Shown: positions 21,828-32,369 of the stretch, piece after piece
Layout of the letters: the number at the start of each line of letters is the position of its first letter
How positions within the stretch are numbered: the first letter of the stretch is position 1
NCBI GenBank assembly: GCA_011634665.1
Contig: WAEK01000008.1
Coordinates: 1,295,501 to 1,359,500, forward strand
Direction: 5' to 3'
Source of the DNA: Mortierella sp. BCC40632
Taxonomy: Eukaryota > Mortierellomycota > Mortierellomycetes > Mortierellales > Mortierellaceae
Length of the DNA stretch: 64,000 nucleotides
The notes under the pieces: generated by a model
The model's database searches: none
The model's input: only the letters and a program-made list of their open reading frames with translations
What the model was told of the DNA's origin: nothing
Translations under genes and position numbers: made by a program

Positions 21828-23208
21828 ATTCTCCATCCACCTATTTTTAAGTTCCCTTTTGTATATTTATTTCTATCTCATTGAAAAGTCGTTAGTGTTG
21901 AAAAGAGCCCCAAGGCTTTGCCAGAGCCTTATATCTTTCTCTCTCTCTCTCTCTCTCTTTTTTTTTGTTCCCGGCGAAAGAGAGGACGAATAAAATCACG
22001 ATACCCTAAATCACACATTACTCGTAATAGACATCCAAGTCCAGCGCGATTGATTGTGCCACCATGAGCTTAATTCATCCGCTATCCTCATTTTTTTTTC
22101 TCTCATACTTTTAGTCCATGCCCCTGTGTCTTCACGTTCATTGACTCCACTGCTTGATTACCATTCGGATGGTTCTGGTCCCAGTACGCCACTGTCTGGT
22201 ATGAATTCTAACATTACACCCTTGCTTCTTATGTAAGGCGGCTTTTATGCCGACAACCAAAAAAACAATCACGAAAAAAAAAAGTTCTTTGCGCCAAGAC
22301 CAATCGTCAACTTTCTTGACGCGTTTGTGTGGGGGAAGAGACATCTTCCTGTGACTGAAGGACCTATTCGTGGTTTACAAAGAGCATGGCGTCGTGGATT
22401 TGGGATAGGACCTGAAAATCGACCCAGTCTGTTGTTACTGGACCCCCCAGATCCGTCTACGCCTGTTTCGACACCAAGGGGTCTTGCCGCGGGATCATAT
22501 TCTTCAACTTGGAGTGGATGACTCTTTTTTTTTTTTTTTTTTTTTTTTTCGTCTCTGTCGATGCTTTGCTAATTGAATTGGTATCCTTGATCGAGTGCCT
22601 TTACCTCCGGTATGACATCTTCTTGATAGCAGAAATCAAGGTTAATGAGGAAATACGAGTACTTAATTGGGGGGTCACAGTCGAATGGGATCATCTGGGT
22701 CGGCTCATGTACTTCACAACTGGTAATGTTGGATCCACATTTGATGCTCTGACATTTAGGAGGATCTCCTTATACAACAGTGCCTTGACAACAGCTGTGA
22801 TGCCAGGATTCAAGAATGCTACTGGTAATCAGCTACATTTCAGTGGGATTCATGGGTCAGCTCGAGTCAAAAGCAATTGAGCGCCTTGGAAATGTTCAAG
22901 AGTAGTTTCTTATCCTTGAAACGCTTTAGTATCTTCGTCAATTCGGAAAGGATATCGACAGAGTATATGGATTTACGCATGCGTTGTGCTGAACAGCTTT
23001 GTTCACCGGCATTCAGATGTCGTGGAAAGATACGTCCCGTAGCAGATCGGGGTCAGTAATGAAGAGCCTATATTTGAAGATGGAGAAGGCATTTGACAAT
23101 CGGGGATAGAGCAAGACTTGGTAGATGCAAGGAGTAAGAGAGATAGACTGGAGACCAATGTTCTACAGCAACGGCCCTCTCCAATAAACGTGCGTGAAAT
23201 TCCACTGA
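21828..23208. other. Region with possible decayed gene pieces
   Basis: Two protein-like stretches on the + strand (about 22101-22236, ending TPLLDYHSDGSGPSTPLSG; and about 22286-22521, with FAPRPIVNFLDAFVWGKRH) look like exons of one old gene, but joining them with the available donor and acceptor breaks the frame. A further open stretch lies at 22509-22880. There is a CT run at 21939-21959 and a T run near 22527. No family recognised. Confidence 0.35.
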
Positions 23209-24240
23209 TTAGCATTCGTCTACACACGACAGACGAAATCCGCCTCCCTCCCATTTCCAGTTCGCATTGGCCTTATATCTAACCAATTTCAATCGTAGCT
23301 CCATATTCGCTTCGTTTGCTTGTTTCAACTCTTTGCGACATTCTTCCAACTTTTCCCTAACTTCTTTTGTTTCTGCTCTGGATTCCTTTAGCTCTGCTCT
23401 GGCTTCCTTCAAATCGGACCGGGCATCCTGATATACTGGAAGGGGCACACTGTCTTCTTGCGAATCGCAGAGTTCATTAGCCTTTTCCACGGTCTTCACA
23501 AGAGCAGTAAGACTGTCTTCTTTCACTTTCTTGGCCCTGTTCTGTGAACTTGAACATCTGAATGCTGTGCACACTCAATCGTTAGTTTTGTCATAGCCAC
23601 ACCAATGCAGGATCTCCCATAAAAAAGGATATCACCTACATGTGTTTGTTAGGTCATCAGCCCCGAGGTCATATTCGAGGTTTGATGCTTCAAAGTCTTG
23701 AATTACAGCCTGCTGAACTTGAGGTGCAGTCGATTCCTTAAGTGGAGGAAGGTCCTTGATAACGCAAGAAGCATACACATCGTTCAACTACTCAAAATAA
23801 GGACACACTTCATTTCTCCTTTCCTCCAATGTTGTCTCGCCATCATCACCTTCGCCAATTCTCATCTTCAAATTCTTGGCCTCATTGAATTTTCTCTCGA
23901 GCGATCGAATGTTGCTCCAAGCATCATCAATCTTCCAGTTTGTATTCGCGCGCGCGTTGACCCATGCAGCAATCTCTTTGAAGACATCGGCAGGTCTTGC
24001 GTATCCGGTCTTTCCTGCGTTCCTTAGTTGGTCTTCCCTTTCTGGGTCGGACAACCATTCAACCAGGTCTTTCACTCCCTGTTTCTTCCAAAAGTCGTTT
24101 TTGCGAGTGAGTCGGACATTTTTGGTAGAGGGAGGGTTAGAGTTGCCATCGTCGTCGATTAATGATGTGGGGTTGCTGCTGGGCGAGATTGTCACAGTGC
24201 GACCAGGATGGGATAGCTCGACATGAAGACTTGAACTCAT
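23209..24240 (-). pseudogene. Myb/SANT-like protein with C-terminal coiled coil, broken by a TAG
   Basis: Exon 1 (23640-24240) encodes a Ser/Pro-rich leader, then a helical domain: DFWKKQGVKDLVEWLSDPE, RPADVFKEIAAWVNARAN, and WKIDDAWSNIRSLERKFNEAK. The tryptophan spacing resembles the Myb/SANT-like DNA-binding domains found in transposon-linked and regulatory fungal proteins. Intron 23565-23639 leads to exon 2, a long Glu/Lys/Arg coiled coil (ARSDLKEARAELKESRAETK...). An in-frame TAG at 23788-23790 interrupts exon 1, while the same frame continues as coding-like sequence (LNDVYASCVIKDLPPLKEST) into the splice site. It is thus a recent nonsense mutation or a base error. A second ATG lies at 24282. 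Confidence 0.6.
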
Positions 24241-24379
24241 TATTCGACTACGGCAAGGACCCCATTTGTGTGAAACCTTCATTAAAGTTGCTCGAAACCT
24301 CCAGAGACTGAACTAAACTAAAGGGAAAGCCTGAAACGTAATTGGAACATCACCTCTACCCATCCACCCATCCACCCAT

Positions 24380-24380
<1 letters not shown>

Positions 24381-24416
<36 letters not shown>
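24381..24416. repeat. (CA)n microsatellite beside (CCAT)n units
   Basis: A pure CA run preceded by four CATCCACC-type units. It adjoins the CT-rich tail of the neighbouring 28S-derived fragment. Confidence 0.9.
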
Positions 24417-24419
<3 letters not shown>

Positions 24420-24571
24420 TCTCTCCCTTCTCTCCCTTCTCTCCCTCCTCTTCTTTACTAAAAACTATTTTCTTTCCCGCCGCCACAACTTTTAACACCA
24501 CATTTTTAGTCATACCCAGCAAGTAGCCCGTCAGAAAGGATAAAACGAAGAAGAATGGTATATCGAAACAT

Positions 24572-25153
24572 ACAAATCTGTAGGACATATTATAGACTTA
24601 AATCTCAGCAGCTCGTAGCAACAAGGCTACTCGACTGCTTACAATACCCTGTTCGGTCAAAGTCATCTGCAATGGATTTATCTCTTCCAATATTTGAAAT
24701 TAACATTAGTAGGTGCCTCACAGCGGCTCTCCGCACTGCAAGACCTCCCCACGTAGTATGATTCAGTAACCCCCACGGGAGTGTATTCGTACTCAACTAG
24801 ATATCGGAAAAGGCGGTAATCGTCGCGTTCTAGCACGGATTCTGACTTGGAGGCGTTCAGTCATAATCCAACGTATGATAGCTTCGGGTCATTGCCTGTT
24901 CAGGCAGATCCAAATATCAATTACCTGAATGAAGTGTTCCTCTCGCACTATCTTCAATTATTATTGCAACAACACTTCATCAGTAAGGCCAAACTAACCT
25001 GTTTCACGACGGTCTAAAGCCAGCTCACGTTCCCTATAAGTGAGTGAACAATCCAACGCTTACCGAACTCTCCTTCAGTATGATAGGAAGAGTCTACATC
25101 GAAGGAGCAAAAAGCAAGGTCGCTATGAATGCTTGACTGCCATAAGCCAGTTA
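24572..25153 (-). rRNA. 28S rRNA 3'-end fragment (pseudogene copy), with spacer tail
   Basis: Read on the minus strand, this matches the last part of nuclear 28S rRNA. It contains GCATTCATAGCGACCTTGC, CTCTTCCTATCAT, AAGCGTTGGATTGTTCACTC, AGGGAACGTGAGCTGG, TTTAGACCGTCGTGA, GATTATGACTGAACGCCTCC, and the terminal CTGCTGAGATTTAAG...CAGATTTGT. Several bases depart from conserved positions (e.g. TTTAAG for TTAAG near the end), so this is a dispersed, diverged copy and not an active gene. About 130 nt beyond the rRNA end are shared with the copies at 33.8 and 44.6 kb, indicating that rDNA spacer was copied too. Confidence 0.85.
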
Positions 25154-25210
25154 GTTTGCTCTTGTTGTCCTTGATTTTTTTTTGCATCCCTCCTTAATCC
25201 CTCCTCTCTC

Positions 25211-25306
25211 TGCCCTTGCCCTAGCTCTCTCTCTCTCTCTGCCCTTGCCCTAGCTCTCTCTCTCTCTCTGCCCTCGCCCTAGCTTTCTCTCTCTGCCCCT
25301 GTCCTT
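25211..25306 (+). repeat. 29-bp tandem repeat, pyrimidine-rich, about 3.3 copies
   Basis: Units start at 25211, 25240, 25269 and (shortened) 25294. Each begins TGCCCTTGCCCTAGC and ends in a CT run. It lies between the 28S fragment and the Cys-rich protein gene. Confidence 0.9.
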
Positions 25307-25730
25307 GTTATCATCACTGCCAGAGGTCCCTACTGAATATGCAGTACAATTTTTACGGGCTGCAGACGTGCGCTGCAAGACTTTTTGTGCTGTATCCATC
25401 CAAGCACACGCTGTGAGAACCTCATTTTCTGTAGTAGGGATCTCTGAGAAAAAGCCTATCCCTCGCAGTATCGTATATAAGGGAGCACACTCTATGTCTT
25501 AGAATCATCTTCCTCAGCTATCGTCCCATACACAAACAAGGTGAGTAACTCAAGTATACGATCGATCGGATATGCAACTAACGCTGTTACTGCTGCAGAA
25601 AAAATCCAAATCACTCATATTGATCAAACACTCGACTAGCCTTGCCTCTCTTGTTTGACAAATACTTACAGTATACCTGTTATCCTAAAATCCCCCAGTG
25701 GTAGCAATCAAAAAATAGCTATAAGTAGCA

Positions 25731-26123
25731 ATGCCAAGGTCGCTTGTCTCTCAAGGCAATCGTAGAGCAACAGTATCGCGGGTCAAGAGCTGCCATGAGT
25801 CCTCCGGTAGTATTGTTGCCCTTGCCGTCTTTTGGATACTGCTCGTGTTTACTTTACCTTCCGTGTCTGCTTCCGGCTGTAATCCTGTTCCCAATTGCCC
25901 AAGAAATTGTCTTTTGGGATATGAGGATGGTACAGGATGTGAAATGTGCATCTGTAAGCCCTGCCCTCAGTTCTGTTGCGAAAACTATATTTACACCCCA
26001 CTTGAACCATATTATTATGGAGGATATAAGTATTATTGTCCAAGATACTGCGGCAGGTACTCAGCGGAATTACCATTAGAATGTTGTTATAGCTCGCCGC
26101 CGTCGTACTGTTACAAAAAATAG
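25731..26123 (+). CDS. Secreted cysteine-rich protein with an antistasin-like motif, 130 aa
   Basis: A single-exon ORF. Residues 26-48 (GSIVALAVFWILLVFTLPSVSAS) are a strong hydrophobic segment after a basic 25-residue leader, acting as a signal peptide or signal anchor. The mature part is Cys/Tyr-rich: CNPVPNCPRNCLLGYEDGTG, then CEMCICKPCPQFCCENYI, YYGGYKYYCPRYCGRY, and a final CCYSSPPSYCYKK, with 16 Cys. The spacing C-x3-C-x2-GYEDGTGC-x2-C-x-C resembles antistasin-type and related disulfide modules. Small, secreted, Cys-rich and in a repeat-rich zone suggests a wall-associated or effector-like protein; the function is unknown. The start is the only ATG in frame. Confidence 0.6.
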   Translation: MPRSLVSQGNRRATVSRVKSCHESSGSIVALAVFWILLVFTLPSVSASGCNPVPNCPRNCLLGYEDGTGCEMCICKPCPQFCCENYIYTPLEPYYYGGYKYYCPRYCGRYSAELPLECCYSSPPSYCYKK

Positions 26124-26860
26124 CCGCCTAGGGCAAAACTAGGGAAGGGGCCAATGAAAGTTTAATCTACAAGTAGACATTTATCAATTTTGGGTGGCTA
26201 CACTTGGTTTTAACCAACATTTTGAATTTTGAAATGATTTACCAAAGTCTGTGGAGTGAAGGATGGACTTTTAGCGACTATATCGCTGGAGGTCGAGTTG
26301 TAGCAGAGAAGGCAGTTAGCTGTCATAAGGGTGCTTTGATTTACCAAGGACTCACAAGATCTCAGAGAGTGTGGAATAAACATCATCCATGACTTGGTAC
26401 ATGATGGGTTGAATGCATCGTAGAAAACACTATACTCCTACTTTCTTTTTTATCGACCCCTTTAGGGGTTTTATTCGTCGGCGCGCACCTGTCCCACGAT
26501 CTGCGGACGTGGCCAACTAGTTCTCAAAAACTACACTACCCTCATACAAAAGAATAGAGAGAGGAAAGAAAAGGTGGAGGGCGACCCAGAAACGATATAG
26601 CTACTAAAAATACAAATGCAGAGAAAAGGAAAAAGATCAGGGTACAAAGAGCACCCGCAGAGGGGACAAGTCAATAGGCAGGATCTACAACCAAGGTAAA
26701 GGGTCCGAAGGGTCCAGGAGCTGCGAGAGCGGTTCCCAATCAAGCAAGTCGGCGTCAGCAACGTCAGCACGCCTGGTGTCAGGCGGCTTCGGTCTTGCAT
26801 GCGAAGATGGATGAGTGTACTCCCCTGGCATGTCTAAAAGGGACCATAGCCAGGGGTGGG
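26124..26860. other. Intergenic region
   Basis: No supportable gene. A short (CCCC/TTTTTAGGGG)-like inverted stretch lies near 26455-26472. The remainder may be the 3' untranslated tail of the neighbouring LINE fragment. Confidence 0.4.
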
Positions 26861-28150
26861 TCACATCCCACCAAATACCTCCTCCTCCTCCTTGGACACC
26901 ACAATGTACGGAGACTGATTCCAAGTCTTGCACATTCGCTTATAATTGGCATCTGGAATTGCTGCTGCGTTTGGGTTCGTTGTTTGCTGTTTGTTGTCCT
27001 CGAGGACGGCTTGTTGGAGTGCTGTGTGTGCACGGAGCTTGAGGCTGTTGACGGTGAGCCAGAGGATTTCATCCGCTGTGCCATCTCTCGGGGGTTGTCC
27101 CGGAAGTAGCTTGTGGATGGCGACAAAAGTCCTCCAAATGTTGTATAGGACCACGGAGTGAGTGTGCACTGCGATGGGGGGCAGGTTTTCAATTTCTGGC
27201 CATCCCAGCATGCAATTGTCAGGCAGACTGCTGACGACCATGCCAGGGACAAGAGTAGTGATCCAGGAGCAGGCAGCCTTCCGGAGGGCCCACACTGCTC
27301 CACAGTTGGCGAAGGCATGTCAAAGGTCCTCTATGTGGGGCTCCAGCTCTGGGTGGTCAATGAGGCGGCGCTTGCACTTGCCATTGACTTATTCCTTCCA
27401 CTTGGTTAAGGCCTTGTCGATGGTGATTGCGTGGTGAGCGAGGCTGAAAAGGAGCGACCTCTCTTTTGGTATCCTGAGGGGGTGGTGTGTGCGACTGAAA
27501 GCCATGTCCCACCACTTGCCAGGATAGGTCTCATTGTTCTGTGTAGGAGACTTGAGCCTTAGCCTACCACAGACTGAGACATAGGGGTCTTTACCTTGGT
27601 CGAACTTTTCTTGACGAGTGTTCTGCTTTCTGCTCTCTGGGTATTGACGAGCAGCACGGACTGAGAACCCTTCAATGTCGACCTTTCCTGCGAAGACAAT
27701 CTCCCCTCTAACGTTGGGGTCTGTGTTGGGGTGAGGGTGGAGTCTGGCGAAGGACCAAATCGCGTCAGGGACCACTGCGAGACAGTAATGTCTGCGGGAG
27801 TGGGTGAACGAGTCTGTGCTTCGGAAGGGTGGTCCAGGAGAACAATCGCGTCGGTGGGGCGAAGGAGGGCGTAAGTCTCTTGCGCAACCGCAGTGAAGAG
27901 GTCACTCCACTTGAGGGAGGTCGTGCGCCATCGTGCGAGCCATTTGGCCTTGAGCGCCGGGCATTGCAGCTCGACGTCCATCAGGCCAAAACCACCTTTA
28001 TCCTTGTGTCGTCTGAGCCAGTTCCTGCTAACCGAAGTTTTGCGTCCGTTCCATAGGAGGTCTGACGTCAAGGAGTTGATCCTCTTGAAAAAGGTAGGCG
28101 AAAACTGGTAAAAGGCTGCTCCATACCACACTTTGGAGTAGATAAAAAAA
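26861..28150 (-). mobile_element. LINE (non-LTR retrotransposon) ORF2 C-terminal fragment
   Basis: Minus-strand coding sequence of the post-reverse-transcriptase region of a LINE: FKRINSLTSDLLWNGRKTSV followed by RRHKDKGGFGLMDVELQCP (the conserved GG-L-D segment after the thumb). Then come a Lys/Trp-rich linker (KWWDMAFSRTHHPLRIPKER), a decayed zinc knuckle region with an intact ANCGAVWALRKA core, and a C-terminal tail ending FGGM. Successive pieces lie in different frames, so at least two frameshifts are present, and the reverse transcriptase itself is missing (5' truncation, as is common for LINEs). Confidence 0.7.
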
Positions 28151-29790
28151 ATGAAAAGTACAAACACAGAGCTCACTCTCATCAGGTCTTGCAGTTTTCT
28201 GTCAAACCCTTTGTGGCCCCTGCATCGAATACATCGTGACTACATCGTGACTACATCGATTGCGAAGAAACTACTTCTTTCATGCACTTGCCTTGACTAT
28301 TTTGAACATCAACCAAAGCCGTGTAAGCACTTGTTTTGGTCGATCGCATGTTCAAATCGCTGTGGCTCAACAACTAGGACATTCCAGAGGCTCGAGTGAA
28401 TGGTCTATCTGACGCTACTGAGAGTATCGAACGGGCGTTGTCGATTGTCAATGATTCGAGTGTAGAGACGAAGAAGCGGAAGCTGACACAGACAGGGGGA
28501 GGTTGCGAGTATCTTAAAAGAGGCGATCAACGACACATGTAATTTAGCTACCATGCAAAATTCGTATGGACAAAGTACTTCCGATCTTGGCGATAAAACG
28601 ATAAAAACTCAAATTTATTTAATACAAGCTGCAGGTGCAGATTTGGAGTGTTTGCTGCCGATACTCTTGTGATCCACAGAAATATTTCAGAGTATAAGTT
28701 GGGAAGAGGTTAGAGAATTCTGGATGTGGTGGCAAAGGCGACGAGTAAATGTCGCTGTCAACCCCATTGACCGTCGCAATGTACGGCGGGTCCGGTTCCT
28801 CCAGCTCGATGGGTAAAAGTTCACTGCTCCAAAAGACAGTGTTCCATGTGTCTAGGGAGGTTCGTTTTTGTGTTTCCAACGGAGGCGACCATTCACAGTC
28901 GTCAGGAGATCACAACCATCGTCAAAATCGGATCGGACTGACATCCGCGCATCGGACTCGGTGACGTAAATAAGGCGTTCCCGTTGGTCTTTCATTCCTT
29001 TTTCATTACGCCCTCCCCTTTTATGCGATGTAGGATGTAGAGTGACACTCCCTCTCGCTTGGTTACCTCTCGCCTCAGTTCAGGAAACTACAAAGGACAT
29101 CAAGTGTCATTGCAACATCTACTGAAATCACTGGCAACGTGCTACATCTGCAGATCTGTAAGTGGTCAAGGACAATTGCTCTTGTCATCCTTTTTATTAT
29201 ATTTTTGGGTCGGTTGGGGCACAAGGTTGACCAACATGTCTCCTTGTCACCAAAACACTGGTGATATTCTGTGGATTGGCTTCTTTCCTTTCTTCAGAGG
29301 CAATTGTCCCCTCTTCGCTCAGCCAGGTTAGGTTTGTCTTCCAGCTAATGTTTGTCGCCATTTTACGTCTCTGAATTCAAAAATCGTCTGTAATCCTACT
29401 CACGTCCTTCTTCCATTGGTCAACATAGTTAATCCAATTCCAAGTCTTTTTGAGTATCATTGCGCAGGACTGGTAGAATCCGTCAGGGCGGCAGGAAAAC
29501 GGTACTGGATTTCAGCGCGCTTTTCCAGCTACCTCTCAGTTCGTTATGCTGTGAGAATGAAAGGCAGCCATGCCGTTCTGGCCGTTTCGATGGGGTTTCC
29601 ACATACCAGGGTGCCATAACAGAGGTTTCCTAGCAGGCTAGAGGTGCTCCACCAATCGGAAATCGCCTTTATTAGCGTTATTCCGGGATCTCAACTATCG
29701 ACTAATCCGCTTTGACAAAGCTAATCACAAACTACGACCGAACCCATCCAACGATGATAAAGCATAAGAAACCCCCAGCTTAGCGCACTA
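28151..29790. other. Gene-poor region, 1.6 kb
   Basis: Only short frames without domain features. A direct repeat, CATCGTGACTACATCGTGACTACATCG, lies near 28231-28258. Nothing else can be supported; it may hold the promoter of the module gene at 29791. Confidence 0.4.
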
Positions 29791-30355
29791 ATGTGCAAAG
29801 GCCTACCGCATGCTGAGTATTTTCTTAGCGTGAACCGGCCGCAAGACTTCGATCATGTCGCGTTTCTGACATTCATAAAGCCTTCAAGCAAGCAACGCCG
29901 TGAGATTACCAACGAATGGCTGCACACTGTGATTCCTATGCTCAAAAACAGCACTCTCCTAGAGCTGCAAGAGACAAGCTCTCGGTTAACAAAAGAGTGG
30001 ACCACGAAGGAGAAGGATCGGCAGGATTTCTGGACTAACGTCACCATTGTAGAGGAGCTGGAGAAAAGGAATGTCCACTTGATATCCGCTGGAGTGAAGC
30101 GACTCCAAGCAGCTGAAAAGTATCTTATTGTAGATTCGCAACATCACTTCGGTAAGAATCATTAAGATATAGCCAATCACCCTTGGCTCATATGTATTCG
30201 CAATCAATCTAACTCTCGCATTTGTATCATTTTGAATAGAGATGGAGATCGCCCAGTTAGAAGATCGTCCTAACCAACAGCAGGATAAAGATTATCTTCA
30301 GCAGGGGGGAATCAACGACGAACAATTAGAGGAATCGAATTTGGAGGAGGACTAA
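29791..30355 (+). CDS. Module protein A homologue, helical, 158 aa
   Basis: Exon 1 (29791-30151) and exon 2 (30240-30355) are joined by an 88-nt intron (GTAAGA...ATAG) and end at TAA. The protein is all-helical and charged: PHAEYFLSVNRPQDFDHVAF, then EWLHTVIPMLKNSTLLELQE, TSSRLTKEWTTKEKDRQDFW, NVTIVEELEKRN, and an acidic tail rich in Gln and Glu. It is clearly related to the protein at 46736-47277 (shared PHxxYF, HxAF/Y, RLxxEW, FWxNV). Like that one, it is followed on the same strand by a PD-(D/E)XK-like gene. The function is unknown. This copy appears open, though its partner gene is broken. Confidence 0.5.
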
Positions 30356-30384
30356 TTGCCTCTTCAAGGGCATTCATTTCAGAA

Positions 30385-31019
30385 AAAGAGGAAGGCTGAA
30401 AAGGAATGGGTTGAGTATTACCAGAGGAGTGCTATGATAATTTTATTGGAGGTTGGCAACTGGCCTAGACAATAACACAGTATGTCTACTTTATGCAGGC
30501 ATTACATGGACAAGATCCTTCCGGTGGCGATGACATTGTCGATACTGACAAAATGAAGGAACTTATTGCCAACATCACGCCTGTATTACACACCGAATGT
30601 GACACAGTAAGTTTGCAATCAAACGTTTTGCAGATAGCTCAAACTTGCATATTGTATAAGATTAGCTAATCTTCTGTCGTTTTTGTTTAGGATCCTGACT
30701 GGAACATTTGCTCCCTGGCACTCGAACTGATCGCATGACAAAAGTCTTCACACATCGACAGCTACGGAAGATACAAGAATCGTTGAGAAAAGACTTGGAT
30801 TCGATCGAAATCAACGACAAGTATGTTCAAAACGCTATTCGAGTAAGTCTTCTTCTATCCGGATGTTCTACACTGACAGTCGTAGGCGTGTCATCTAACG
30901 AATTTCAATGCTTGCCTTTGTGCCTCAATTCTACATAGCATAAAATGAACAACGATCCCACAATAGCAGTGTTTCTCAAAAGTCGGATGATATCCGATCC
31001 GACTCCCCCTGTGTTATCT

Positions 31020-31050
<31 letters not shown>

Positions 31051-31735
31051 AATCGGATCGGATATCATTCGACTTTTGAGAAACACTGCACAGTGACCAT
31101 TCAAGAACTTGGAGCTTCGCAAGACTATCGATTACGGATGCTCTTCGAGCATTTGTATGTCCCAGTGGATGTATTTATTTTGTCCGTTTTACATTTCTTA
31201 GACGAATATCCTAATCAGGCTAACTCTTTCCATCCTGTGCTCATCCTAGGATTATGAATCTGCCCCGCAAGGAATTGGAAATACAGTCGGAGGAAACACT
31301 GTTAGTCAACAACACTGTCCCCATTTTAGAGACTTTCGTGAATCATGTAGACAATGATACTCACACACACTCGAAAGCTAAATGTGTTATCTGAATTTAT
31401 ATCCATTTCGGTCCTGATAGCACTAATAGCTGCTATACAGTCGTGTTTTACATTCTATTAGTCCAAATACCGAGTCGACCACGCAGAAAAGGCAGGGGTT
31501 GAAGGCAGGTCGCCTGGATTTCAGGGTCTTGATTGACAAGAAGGAGGCTTCATTTGGCGAAGTTACCGGTCCCTGCCAGAGAGCCGACAGGCCAAGAACG
31601 GATGGGACCTGCGGAGACTTGTTAGGTTCGGGAAAAGTGTATTGGATGAAGGAGCACTATACCATCATTTCGTGAAGATCCATGGTGTCATGGTGTTGGC
31701 AGAAGTTAGGTGTTTACGGTGCCCATGCACTTGAA
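30385..31735 (+). pseudogene. Module protein B homologue (PD-(D/E)XK-like), decayed
   Basis: Coding-like segments with splice-like borders succeed one another in changing frames: DPSGGDDIVDTDKMKELIAN; DPDWNICSLALELI; then, shifted, THRQLRKIQESLRKDLDSIE. After a MITE insertion (30966-31089) come EIQSEETLLVNNTVPILETF and GRLDFRVLIDKKEASFGEVT, followed in another frame by NGWDLRRLVRFGKSVLDEGA. The D...GEV spacing fits a PD-(D/E)XK nuclease core, and the segment order matches the intact gene at 45191-46713. Frameshifts and the insertion indicate a dead copy. Confidence 0.5.
30966..31089. mobile_element. Foldback/MITE-like element with hAT-type ends
   Basis: Two 37-bp arms (30966-31002 and 31053-31089) are inverted copies with one mismatch, around a 50-bp loop containing a 28-nt A run. 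The ends read CAGTGTTTCTCAAAAG, matching the hAT-type end pattern (CAGnGnTTCTCAAA). The flanking 8-mers CACAATAG and CACAGTGA agree at 5 of 8 positions, compatible with an old 8-bp target duplication, as hAT elements make. It has no coding capacity. It sits inside the decayed module-B gene. Confidence 0.75.
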
Positions 31736-32369
31736 CAATGTTGGCTCGTTGCAGGCCTCGTTGACGGTGTTGAACTGGCGTCAGGCAATGAATTGATATG
31801 TAATGTAATACCATTGACCAGGTACATTGCTGACCCAGCAAAAACCATAAGCAATTAACGTTGATCCTATCTTAAGGAGGCTGTCAAGTGGTTGGAACAA
31901 GGCCGGGAGTGAACCAAGCAGTCATGGAAAGCAACGGATCTACAGAGCATCCAGAAATATCACTGCTGAGGCAATACAGGAGGAGATGAAGTAGTAAATA
32001 AAAACATGTGCAGTCTATTTGATCGCACCCATACAGCGCACGTCATCTAGAGCCGACACATAAACAATCGAGGGATACTCCAAGGATATTTCATGAACAA
32101 TGGAAATTCAAAAAAAAAGACAACATATTTCGATAAGCTTTCTCTCACTCTTGAAATCCAAATTTTCCGTTTGTCGAAAGGACAAGTGGATGAAAAGATA
32201 GAGGTCCTCAAAGCCTACCCAACAATGTTGTCTTCAGATGACATGCACTGAACTCTGTTGACTTGCGAGGGTAAAACACAGTCAACGGGTTTGGAAGGGT
32301 AATATTTTCTTTGCACCTTTCGCTCATGCTTCGTGGAATCAAGCAGGTGGCGATGCTTTTTTTTTTTTT
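31736..32369. other. Intergenic region
   Basis: No supportable gene or repeat beyond short A runs near 32109-32118 and a T run at 32357-32370. Confidence 0.4.

Noticed and set aside
24572..25153. Active rRNA gene
   Set aside because: Only the 28S 3' end is present, with changes at conserved positions and no upstream 28S, 5.8S or 18S.
25211..25306. CRISPR-like array
   Set aside because: Period 29 with no unique spacers; it is a simple minisatellite in a eukaryotic genome.
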